From: Candidatus Babelota bacterium
Lineage (GTDB): Bacteria > Dependentiae > Babeliae > Babeliales > JABCYS01
NCBI GenBank assembly: GCA_013290085.1
Contig: JABCYS010000019.1
Location: 1-11,255 of the forward strand
DNA length: 11,255 nt
Reading direction: 5' to 3'
Positions 1 through 5,900 of the stretch are shown here, piece after piece (position 1 is the first letter of the stretch; every line of letters begins with the position of its first letter). The notes beneath the pieces are model-generated. The model was given only the letters and a program-made list of their open reading frames with translations, was not told the DNA's origin and made no database searches. The position numbers and the translations under genes are program-made.

Positions 1-171
1 TCTCGGTGTGGTAATGTGATTAAGTTTGTTGTTTCTAGGAGACCAGGGGCCCAAGGAAATAATAGCTCAAATACCTTGAGCGATCCTATGGAACGTGAAA
101 GAATCAAAGCTCTAAAAGAAAAGAACAACGACGAGCCGGCCACGAATCAAGGGGCTTCAAGCTCGAAGTAA
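1..171 (+). CDS. C-terminal part of a small secreted-type protein, paralogue of the next gene
   Basis: An open frame enters from the window edge and ends at TAA 169-171, leaving 56 residues. The N-terminus lies outside the window. The visible part contains VSRRPGAQGNNSSNT and ends in ASSSK. It aligns with the C-terminal 48 residues of the gene at 269-721, which reads VSRRPGAQGNNSSNT and ends in PSSSK, so the two are tandem paralogues. The shared block is identical over 44 bases, while the Lys/Glu-rich stretch just after it has diverged and differs by an indel. I do not recognise the family and no function can be given. By analogy with the complete copy, it probably starts with a signal peptide and is exported (inference). 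Confidence 0.75.
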   Translation, partial: SRCGNVIKFVVSRRPGAQGNNSSNTLSDPMERERIKALKEKNNDEPATNQGASSSK

Positions 172-214
172 ACGTAGTCTCACGAGTTCGAAATACGTCC
201 CCTAAGGGACGCCA
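31..214 (+). repeat. Tandem duplication, copy A (gene 3' end plus downstream hairpin)
   Basis: This is the left copy of a direct repeat about 550 bases apart from copy B at 587-764. Bases 31-74 are identical to 587-630. Similarity then continues through the stop codon and about 40 bases of non-coding sequence, including the hairpin at 196-211. The offset falls from 556 to 550 because copy B lacks six bases in the middle. Conservation past the stop codon shows that the DNA unit, not only the protein, was duplicated. Confidence 0.85.
196..211 (+). repeat. Hairpin element, copy 1
   Basis: CGTCCC, loop CTAA, GGGACG form a perfect six-base-pair stem 24 bases after the stop codon at 171. The equivalent hairpin at 746-761 has the second pair changed from G-C to A-T on both sides. 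No T-run follows, so it is not a classical intrinsic terminator. The 3' side reads on into GCCA, which makes CCCCTAAGGGACGCCA (199-214) look like the 3' end of a tRNA gene. It could be a 3' UTR structure, a weak terminator or a mobile-element scar. Confidence 0.7.
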
Positions 215-268
215 GTAGACTCCAGAACCAAATATTTTTTAACATTAATTAACTAAAAGGGTGTTTCT

Positions 269-721
269 ATGAATAAATATCTTCTCTTCTCTCTCCTCGC
301 GTTAACAAGTGGCGCTAGTGCTATGAATAGTAGCTTCCCTTGGTCGCCATGGGCTTCTTCAGGGTTGTCATCTATTCCTTGTGAAATTTATTATTTTGAT
401 AAAGAAGGACCCTATGCATTTTTTGCTGAAAGCGATGGGCCTCATGCTTCTTCTGAAAATGTAGTGACATTCAAATGGAAGGATAAATTGCGGGAAATTA
501 GGACAATAGAAAGTCTATATATATCGAAGAAGTCTATGTTACAGACTAATGCGCCTGGTTCGACAATACCTAATTTGCGTATAATTGTTTCTAGGAGACC
601 AGGGGCCCAAGGAAATAATAGCTCAAATACTTTTAGCGATCCTAAGAAATCAGTCAAAGCTCTACAAGACGAGCAAGAAAAGTACCAGGCCAAGAATCAA
701 GGGCCTTCAAGCTCGAAGTAA
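269..721 (+). CDS. Small secreted protein of unknown function (150 aa)
   Basis: The start ATG follows AAAGGG (256-261) at a spacing of seven bases, a good ribosome binding site. Residues 1-18 form a typical Sec signal peptide: Asn-Lys, a hydrophobic core rich in Leu/Ala/Ser, then ASA before a likely cleavage site after residue 18. The predicted mature protein has about 132 residues and a single cysteine (Cys38). It has a Trp/Pro/Ser-rich start (SSFPWSPW, 21-28), a middle with alternating hydrophobic and charged residues, and a low-complexity tail rich in Lys, Gln and Ser from about residue 115. There is no transmembrane segment after the signal, no lipobox and no repeat inside the protein. 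I do not recognise the family. The partial gene at 1-171 is a tandem paralogue, so this belongs to a locally expanding family of exported proteins. In a host-associated bacterium such proteins can act at the host interface, but nothing in the sequence proves this. Confidence 0.8.
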   Translation: MNKYLLFSLLALTSGASAMNSSFPWSPWASSGLSSIPCEIYYFDKEGPYAFFAESDGPHASSENVVTFKWKDKLREIRTIESLYISKKSMLQTNAPGSTIPNLRIIVSRRPGAQGNNSSNTFSDPKKSVKALQDEQEKYQAKNQGPSSSK

Positions 722-764
722 ACTTAGTCTCACGAGTTCGAAATACATCCCCTAAGGGATGCCA
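587..764 (+). repeat. Tandem duplication, copy B (gene 3' end plus downstream hairpin)
   Basis: This is the right copy of the duplication described at 31-214. The first 44 bases match copy A exactly. The following stretch encoding the Lys/Gln-rich region is diverged, and similarity returns for CTTCAAGCTCGAAGTAA, the stop region and the downstream CACGAGTTCGAAATAC and hairpin. Similarity stops after GCCA (764): copy A continues GTAGAC while copy B continues AATTTT. The repeat boundary therefore sits exactly at that tetranucleotide. Confidence 0.85.
746..761 (+). repeat. Hairpin element, copy 2
   Basis: CATCCC, loop CTAA, GGGATG form a six-base-pair stem at the same place after the stop codon as copy 1. 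Against copy 1 (CGTCCC/GGGACG), the second pair is A-T instead of G-C. Both sides changed, which preserves the pairing and suggests selection on the folded form. The sequence after it is GCCAAATTTT, a poor T-run, so termination activity is uncertain. Confidence 0.7.
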
Positions 765-874
765 AATTTTCTCTGATTTATCTATCTCAAATTGTTCAAA
801 TTCAATTGAATATCTCCTTTGGTCTATGTTATATTTTTTCAAGGCTTGCTTAGAAAATAGAAACGTGACTACTT

Positions 875-933
875 TGAAAGAAGAAGGTCTTTCAGGGTCA
901 TAAAAAGTGATCCCAAAGATTATTGGGCTATCA
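875..933 (+). promoter_or_regulatory. Two inverted repeats upstream of the AbrB-like/Doc-like operon, candidate operator region
   Basis: TGAAAG (875-880) pairs with CTTTCA (889-894) around an eight-base loop. TGATCCCAA (908-916) pairs with TTGGG-CT-ATCA (923-933), interrupted only by CT, around a six-base centre. TAAAAT at 959-964 resembles a -10 box (five of six bases), but no convincing -35 box lies at normal spacing. Type II antitoxins usually repress their own operon by binding inverted repeats near the promoter, so the 908-933 repeat is a reasonable operator candidate. Direct evidence is limited to the symmetry. Confidence 0.35.
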
Positions 934-1003
934 AAGGTACGACACTTGTCTTAAAACATAAAATGAAACAGATCAAAGGCAATCGAAATTTTATAGGAAT
1001 ATG

Positions 1004-1237
1004 ATGACAAAAAAAATAAAAAAAAATGATGAATTGGTTATTAAAATTGATAAAAAAACCCAAGAAGCATTGGGCATTAATAAACAGACTGATTTCAATA
1101 TGTTTGTAATCGATAACGCCCTTATTATCCAACGCAAAAAGTCCAAGTCTCCTATTAGTGAAAAAACAAAAAAAGAAATAACTTCTAAAATACTAGACAA
1201 GTATGCTTCCGTTTTTAAAAAGTTGGCAAAAACATGA
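1004..1237 (+). CDS. AbrB/SpoVT-like antitoxin (about 77 aa)
   Basis: The protein is small and basic. Its N-terminal half, roughly residues 10-45, has the alternating pattern of a swapped-hairpin AbrB domain: ELVIKIDKKTQEALGI, then a short turn and NALIIQRKK, comparable to the usual 'I-P-K-x-L-x-x-LG-I ... DGALVI' layout. The Lys-rich C-terminal tail (about 50-77) is the part that typically wraps the toxin. Two ATG codons occur at 1001 and 1004. AGGA at 995-998 is two bases from the first and five from the second, so 1004 is preferred. The stop overlaps the next gene's start as ATGA (1234-1237), which implies translational coupling in antitoxin-then-toxin order. By family it would neutralise the Doc-like toxin and repress the operon. 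The domain match is by pattern only, but the neighbour supports it strongly. Confidence 0.75.
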   Translation: MTKKIKKNDELVIKIDKKTQEALGINKQTDFNMFVIDNALIIQRKKSKSPISEKTKKEITSKILDKYASVFKKLAKT

Positions 1238-1680
1238 AGCAACAGAACATTCCGCATTTAATAAGCATTGCCGATGTTACTGAGTTTCACCAGATGGTTA
1301 TTAAGTTATTTGGTGGGAGGGATGGCATTCATAACAAGGGCTTGCTTGAATCAGCGATCAATCAACCGTTGAGAGTAATTGAGTATGGTAAAAAATCTGA
1401 TCAAGCGTTGTATAATTTAGCGGCAGTGTATTTTTATCACTTGATCAAAAACCATCCATTTATTGATGGAAATAAAAGAACGGCGTTATTTACAGCACTA
1501 CACTTTTTGGGACAGAACGGATTTGGTTTTGATGCGAAGTTAAACGATCTATATGAGCTAGCATTGAAAACCGCCGAATCACACAGAGAAGAAGAAAAAG
1601 ATCAAATTAAAAAAGTAGCGTCTTTTTTTAGAGATGCAATAAGGCCACTTAATTATTTTTCCAAGAAAGTTCTAAAATAG
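1234..1680 (+). CDS. doc: Doc-type (death-on-curing, Fic fold) toxin
   Basis: At 148 residues it has the size of the Doc family. The diagnostic loop HPFIDGNKR sits at residues 74-82 after a helical segment ending in YFYHLIKN. In Fic AMP-transferases the loop reads HPFx(D/E)GNGR; a Lys at the second Gly position (GNKR) is the Doc hallmark. In the P1 phage prototype this goes with phosphorylation of EF-Tu and a translation block. Family features also include the N-terminal GGRDGIHNKGLLESAINQP region (28-45). The catalytic His74, Asp78, Asn80, Lys81 and Arg82 are all present, so the toxin looks intact. It follows the antitoxin with a four-base overlap and no ribosome binding site of its own is obvious. 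Whether this copy phosphorylates EF-Tu is inferred from the family. Phage or plasmid origin is common for such modules and the flanking repeats and tRNA-like gene fit an accessory region. Confidence 0.9.
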   Translation: MKQQNIPHLISIADVTEFHQMVIKLFGGRDGIHNKGLLESAINQPLRVIEYGKKSDQALYNLAAVYFYHLIKNHPFIDGNKRTALFTALHFLGQNGFGFDAKLNDLYELALKTAESHREEEKDQIKKVASFFRDAIRPLNYFSKKVLK

Positions 1681-1743
1681 TCCTCCGTTTTAAATTTTAA
1701 GATGTTTGTTAATGCCTTAATATATCTGCATTCATAGAAATTG

Positions 1744-1761
1744 GTTCGCCTTGTCGCGAAC
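1744..1761 (+). repeat. Hairpin just upstream of the tRNA-like gene
   Basis: GTTCGC, loop CTTGTC, GCGAAC form a perfect six-base-pair stem ending one base before GTGGCAC (1763-1769). It lies 63 bases after the toxin stop codon. It could be a weak terminator of the toxin operon (no T-run follows) or a 5' leader structure of the tRNA-like transcript. Confidence 0.4.
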
Positions 1762-1766
1762 AGTGG

Positions 1767-1841
1767 CACACTATCGTTCAATTGGTAGGATCCTTCGCTC
1801 AGACGAAGGAGATAAGAGTTCGAATCTCTTTAGGAGTGCCA
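1767..1841 (+). tRNA. tRNA-like gene, probably degenerate; anticodon uncertain
   Basis: The elements in order are: T8-C9 (1774-1775); a D arm with AATTGGTA loop and a four-pair stem with wobbles (1776-1791); an anticodon stem CTTCG/CGAAG (1793-1797, 1804-1808); a five-base variable loop; a perfect T arm AAGAG-TTCGAAT-CTCTT (1814-1830); TAGGAGT; discriminator G; and encoded CCA (1839-1841). Two parts are wrong. The anticodon loop CTCAGA has six bases instead of seven, giving CAG after U33, and a CAG (Leu) tRNA should have a long variable arm. The 5' acceptor strand before T8 is CACACTA, which pairs with only the inner three bases, whereas ACTCCTA would be needed. A longer pairing GTGGCAC (1763-1769) with GTGCCAC (1836-1842) would instead bury the CCA. 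It is either a pseudogene from a tRNA of the Glu/Gln D-arm type or a non-canonical tRNA-like RNA. Confidence 0.55.
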
Positions 1842-1918
1842 CACCCAAAATTCTTAGCTCATCATCTTGGTGGAATATATGAAGTTTAATAAACTCCATT
1901 TACTTTCAAATCTCTTTT

Positions 1919-2157
1919 TCATCCCTGCATCACAATAGTTGCAGTCGTAGGAGTTATTTCTACAATGCCGCCAGGAATCACCGTCGACTCCTGTTTGCCA
2001 CTGGCTAGACAATACGTAATCGCTTTGTGCTCGGCAAGAATCAAAAGAGTAGAAGCATGGCCCGGTTGAATCACAAAGTTGCCAACAGTGGTATTAACTT
2101 CAAGCCACGCAATCGAAACAACTGTTTTTTGGGTTGGACTAATGATGGTAAGTTCCA

Positions 2158-2158
<1 letters not shown>
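1919..2158 (-). CDS. atpC: F-type ATP synthase epsilon subunit, N-terminal domain only (79 aa)
   Basis: The protein matches the beta-sandwich domain of the epsilon subunit: LTIISPTQ at the start, then GNFVIQPGHASTLLIL, where most homologues read G-x-x-G-I-x-P-x-H-A-P-L-L-T-x-L, and a final VEITPTTATIV strand. Epsilon normally has about 130-140 residues, the last 50 forming a helical hairpin that inhibits ATP hydrolysis. Here the frame ends in a proper TGA right after the sandwich, so the inhibitory hairpin is absent, as in some other lineages with short epsilon. The start is GTG at 2158-2156, overlapping the atpD stop TAG by one base, which indicates translational coupling. Epsilon sits on the central stalk with gamma and links F1 to the c-ring in the membrane. 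Confidence 0.88.
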
Positions 2159-3609
<1,451 letters not shown>

Positions 3610-3624
3610 TTAGCATTAAGCTAA
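3610..3624. repeat. Inverted repeat in the atpD leader
   Basis: TTAGC, five bases ATTAA, GCTAA lie 25-39 bases upstream of the atpD start codon. The spacing would allow a leader stem-loop or a protein site. The region 3586-3733 separates atpD from a divergent gene and must hold both promoters. TATAAA at 3708-3713, about 20 bases before the plus-strand gene, is a possible -10 box without a clear -35 box. Confidence 0.3.
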
Positions 3625-3733
3625 TCCAATTGAGCTTCTTTAGCAATATGCTGGAAGGTTCAACGCGTTCTTCCACAAAACTATATCGAGATGCTCTACA
3701 AAAATGGTATAAAAAAGAAAAAGGGATGAGTTA

Positions 3734-4294
3734 ATGAAAAGATTAAAAATTATAAGTATCGGGGCCTTGCTGTTGTTATTGACGGTAGCAGGTGCTTTTA
3801 TAGCGTATAAAGTATCTGAAGGGGCTCGTTGTTCTCTGCGGCAAGACGTTATTGTGCTGTGGAACAACTCGAGTAAACCTATCGATGTTGAATTACGGTT
3901 TAGCCGTCTCACGCCAAAATATCTCGAAGTTGCGCAAGGGGCTCGTGCCTGTGTACCTCTTGTAACAGACAAAAAATTCAAGTCATGGGATGACCTGCGG
4001 TACATTGAGGTTGGGTATGGGAAGAAAAAATATAAATTTACCAAAGAGGGTTGTCTTAACACGAGTGAGCTGTGTGAGGGCGGTCGTTCTGCCCGCTACT
4101 TCATGGTGGCGGATTTGACGGTGAATGATGAAGTGTGGGAACGGGTAAAGAAAAAGTACGAAGAAAAAGATAAAACACTTGATGAAGACTATAAATATCT
4201 CATTTTAAGTAACTACGGAAAAAAGGAATCTCCCTGGGGAGCAAAGGCGCAGATTCAGGCGGTACAGTCCAAACGGATTAAGCCTTCGAGTTAG
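3734..4294 (+). CDS. Membrane-anchored protein of unknown function (186 aa)
   Basis: The ATG is preceded by AAGGGA (3721-3726) at seven bases. Residues 1-5 are basic (MKRLK), followed by a hydrophobic segment (about 6-25, ISIGALLLLLTVAGAFIAY). This is a signal anchor or an uncleaved signal peptide; there is no lipobox cysteine. The rest, about 160 residues, is soluble and presumably outside the cytoplasmic membrane. It has four cysteines (33, 73, 107, 114), which could make two disulfides if exported. The segment from Val39 to about 75 (VIVLWNNSSKPIDVELRFS) looks like beta strands, and the region 128-155 is highly charged and probably helical (VWERVKKKYEEKDKTLDED). I recognise no family. It is transcribed away from atpD and converges on cdsA with only nine bases between stop codons. 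The gene looks intact with normal codon use. Confidence 0.75.
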   Translation: MKRLKIISIGALLLLLTVAGAFIAYKVSEGARCSLRQDVIVLWNNSSKPIDVELRFSRLTPKYLEVAQGARACVPLVTDKKFKSWDDLRYIEVGYGKKKYKFTKEGCLNTSELCEGGRSARYFMVADLTVNDEVWERVKKKYEEKDKTLDEDYKYLILSNYGKKESPWGAKAQIQAVQSKRIKPSS

Positions 4295-4324
4295 TTCGTT
4301 GGCCTAAGCCGGTTCAATCTGTTT
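4271..4324. terminator. Possible bidirectional terminator between convergent genes
   Basis: AAACGGATT (4271-4279) pairs with AATCTGTTT (4316-4324), nine pairs including one G-T. The enclosed 36 bases contain a small GGC-CTAA-GCC stem. The structure spans the stop codons of both converging genes, and the plus side is followed by TAAAAT rather than a long T-run. The long loop makes it a weak candidate. Confidence 0.25.
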
Positions 4325-5386
4325 TAAAATACTTCCATTATTCAGGAGTGTGGAAGCAAGTTGGTTTCTGAATAAGAAGAACCAAAATACGGCTGCCATA
4401 GCGCTATCACCACGATCAAGAAAGCCACCATGTCCAGTTTTCTGCAAAATTGCATTGCCAGAATCTTTAATCCCCGCGTGGCGCTTGAGCCACGATTTAA
4501 AAAAATCACCCGCGGTGCCTATCAGCGAAACAGGCAAGACCAGGGATGCCATCTGCTCTGGCCCCATAGATTTTTGTGAAATGTGAAGCATGAGCTTTAG
4601 TGCCATTGTTGCAAACACGAGTCCTCCTGCACATCCCTCCCACGATTTGTTGGGACTTATGCGTGGTGCAATTTTTGTTTTTCCCAGCGCTGATCCGGCT
4701 AGATATGCGCCAATATCGTGCGCAAAAACCATGGCAAAAAGATAGACCAAAAGATTACGATAGGCGGGATTTTGGATAAGGTAGATACCAATACAAAACG
4801 GGAGAACAGGGTAGAGGGGAGTAAGGGCGCGTGTCCATTTAGATGTAGCAAGCCGTGGCCATTCACTTGCGAGAATGTAGAGCAATATTATTCCTAAAAT
4901 CACGGAAAAATAGATAGGAGGTAAAGAAACCAATGCCCACATAAATAAGGGGCCAGCGGTGCAGATGGTAAGAGTGCGCGGGCCAATATCTTTGAACCTT
5001 CTCTTAACTACAACAACATCAGTAGTTGGTGTTGAGGGTTGAGTGGTTGCTAAAAGATCGGATGGCGGTACAGGGATGAGCTGTTGAGTCGGCGCTACAG
5101 GAATAGTGGGTACTGCAGGAATGAGGGCACTACTTTGAGGAATGGGCATTAATTCTCGACCGAGATTGTGGGGAGCTTGATCAATACCACGAGCTTGTGT
5201 TCGCCGGAAAAAATACAGAGTTGCTGCGGCAGTTAAACCTAAAATTTTGGCGCTACCAGTGACGAGACCACTCATTTTTTGTGCAAAGGCTTGTTGAGGT
5301 GTTACGGCGTGTAGTGGTTGTGTCTTCAGAGATGCGCTGATGCTTAAAACGATCAGGAGGCTTTTGCCAACATTAATCTGTTTCAT
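4304..5386 (-). CDS. cdsA: Phosphatidate cytidylyltransferase with N-terminal extension
   Basis: It catalyses CTP + phosphatidate to CDP-diacylglycerol + pyrophosphate, the branch point for bacterial phospholipids, in the cytoplasmic membrane. The C-terminal about 220 residues are the CdsA domain, with many hydrophobic helices. Motifs are AHDIGAYLAG (222-231), ISPNKSWEG (243-251) and the family signature from Ser298: SWLKRHAGIKDSG, then HGGFLDRGD ending at Asp327. Within the signature the usual IPGHGG reads ILQKTGHGG, three extra residues and no Pro, and DR(I/L)D reads DRGD. The protein has 360 residues against about 270-285 for the family. The extra part begins with a signal-like segment (1-27), a second hydrophobic stretch (41-60) and a Pro/Thr/Ser-rich linker (about 80-122). 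The start ATG follows GGGGGA at six to seven bases, which supports the long form. The metal-binding Asp residues remain, so activity is likely. Confidence 0.92.
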   Translation of the reverse strand: MKQINVGKSLLIVLSISASLKTQPLHAVTPQQAFAQKMSGLVTGSAKILGLTAAATLYFFRRTQARGIDQAPHNLGRELMPIPQSSALIPAVPTIPVAPTQQLIPVPPSDLLATTQPSTPTTDVVVVKRRFKDIGPRTLTICTAGPLFMWALVSLPPIYFSVILGIILLYILASEWPRLATSKWTRALTPLYPVLPFCIGIYLIQNPAYRNLLVYLFAMVFAHDIGAYLAGSALGKTKIAPRISPNKSWEGCAGGLVFATMALKLMLHISQKSMGPEQMASLVLPVSLIGTAGDFFKSWLKRHAGIKDSGNAILQKTGHGGFLDRGDSAMAAVFWFFLFRNQLASTLLNNGSILKQIEPA

Positions 5387-5568
5387 TTAGTTCCCCCAGC
5401 GGTTGATCAGTCAAAAAATAATTCGCTCTACCTTAAAGTATTATTGCTTCGCGGTCAAAATGATTTTTGGGGATTTATTTTTTTCACATGATTGATTGCA
5501 AGGGCGGTGAGGAGAAAATTTTTTATCAGCAATTTTTTTTGTAGAAGAGAGTGAGAAGTGAGAGATGG

Positions 5569-5583
5569 GTCTCTTTAGGAGAC
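5569..5583 (-). repeat. Hairpin element, copy 3, inverted orientation
   Basis: Read on the minus strand, 5594-5567 gives AGTTCTGAATGCGTCTCC followed by TAAAGAGACC. Copies 1 and 2 read AGTTCGAAATACGTCCCC then TAAGGGACGC. Stem, loop core CCTAA and the left flank AGTTC..AAT.CGTC are shared, and substitutions in the stem are again paired (GTCTC/GAGAC against GTCCC/GGGAC). One extra A widens the loop to five bases. Homology with copies 1 and 2 is inferred from about 28 aligned bases. Confidence 0.5.
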
Positions 5584-5640
5584 GCATTCAGAACTGGTGG
5601 AGTTGATTTTATTCCACTTCTCGGCGGCGCCTACACCTTA

Positions 5641-5664
5641 TTGACAAAAACCAAATATAATTGG
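5641..5664 (+). promoter_or_regulatory. hicAB promoter region with palindromic operator candidate
   Basis: TTGACA (5641-5646) is a perfect -35 consensus. TATAAT (5656-5661) is a perfect -10 consensus but only nine bases away, so these two cannot act as one normal sigma70 promoter. TAACTA (5665-5670) would give an 18-base spacer. TATAAT lies inside CCAAATATAATTGG (5651-5664), a 14-base imperfect palindrome matching its reverse complement at 12 positions. HicB antitoxins with a helix-turn-helix repress their own promoter, and this palindrome is well placed for that. The functional assignment is inference. Confidence 0.5.
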
Positions 5665-5699
5665 TAACTATATCCTTATCATAAAAAAAGGAGTTAGTT

Positions 5700-5888
5700 G
5701 TGCCTATCAGCGGGAAAAACCTATCTAAATTATTTGAAAAAGCTGGCTACAAGGTTGTACCTGGCGGCAAAGGCAGCCATATGAAATTGAAGAAAAAAGG
5801 TTGTCCGACTGTGATTATTCCAAATCACAAGGAATTGTCTAAAGGTCTAGAACACGCCTTAATGAAGCTTTTAGAAACTCAAAAATAA
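5700..5888 (+). CDS. hicA: HicA-type mRNA interferase toxin
   Basis: At 62 residues the protein has the family size and the double-stranded-RNA-binding-like fold pattern. SGKNLSKLFEKAGYKVV forms helix 1 and the first strand, GGKGSHMKLKKKG (22-34) carries the catalytic His27 in the conserved GSH motif, then PTVIIPNHKELSKGLEHALMKLL gives the last strand and helix. HicA toxins cleave mRNA and tmRNA without a ribosome and are neutralised by HicB binding over the His. The start is GTG, six bases after AGGAG (5689-5693). HicB follows after 12 bases in the same direction, the usual toxin-first order. All key residues are visible, so the toxin appears intact. The palindrome at 5651-5664 suggests autoregulation of the pair. 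Confidence 0.92.
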   Translation: MPISGKNLSKLFEKAGYKVVPGGKGSHMKLKKKGCPTVIIPNHKELSKGLEHALMKLLETQK

Positions 5889-5900
5889 AAGGTTTAAGTT

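Larger units (their letters stand above)
5387..5699. other. 313-base intergenic region with an inverted hairpin element and possible small RNA
   Basis: No convincing protein gene is present between the divergent cdsA and hicA. The region is AT-rich near cdsA (5400-5550), with runs of T at 5476-5483 and 5533-5540. From about 5560 to 5640 it is markedly more structured: hairpin GTCTC-TTTAG-GAGAC at 5569-5583, GTGGA pairing with TCCAC about ten bases later (5597-5617), then a GC-rich CGGCGGCGCC stretch. This 80-base block could be an RNA leader or small RNA, or the scar of a mobile repeat. The hicA promoter region occupies the last 60 bases. The cdsA promoter must lie here too, but I cannot point to clear boxes. 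Confidence 0.5.

Noticed and set aside
654..842. Minus-strand frame of 62 codons covering the hairpin region after the secreted-protein gene
   Set aside because: It overlaps the end of a convincing gene and the duplicated non-coding hairpin, has no ribosome binding site of note, and its sequence follows the repeat rather than any protein pattern.
834..1000. Possible decayed gene between the hairpin and the antitoxin
   Set aside because: Some frames give short protein-like stretches, but each has stops within about 25 codons and no recognisable motif.
991..1257. Minus-strand frame of 88 codons opposite the antitoxin
   Set aside because: It is the reverse of an AT-rich, Lys-rich gene, which gives a long Phe/Ile-rich open frame by composition. 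The plus-strand antitoxin with its ATGA overlap explains the region.
1883..1895. AGTTTAATAAACT palindrome after atpC as a terminator
   Set aside because: All A-T in the inner stem, no usable loop and no T-run on the minus strand; too weak to call.
3640..4062. Minus-strand frame of 140 codons opposite the membrane-anchored protein
   Set aside because: The plus-strand gene has a ribosome binding site, a signal anchor and a stop close to the next gene. The minus frame has none of these.
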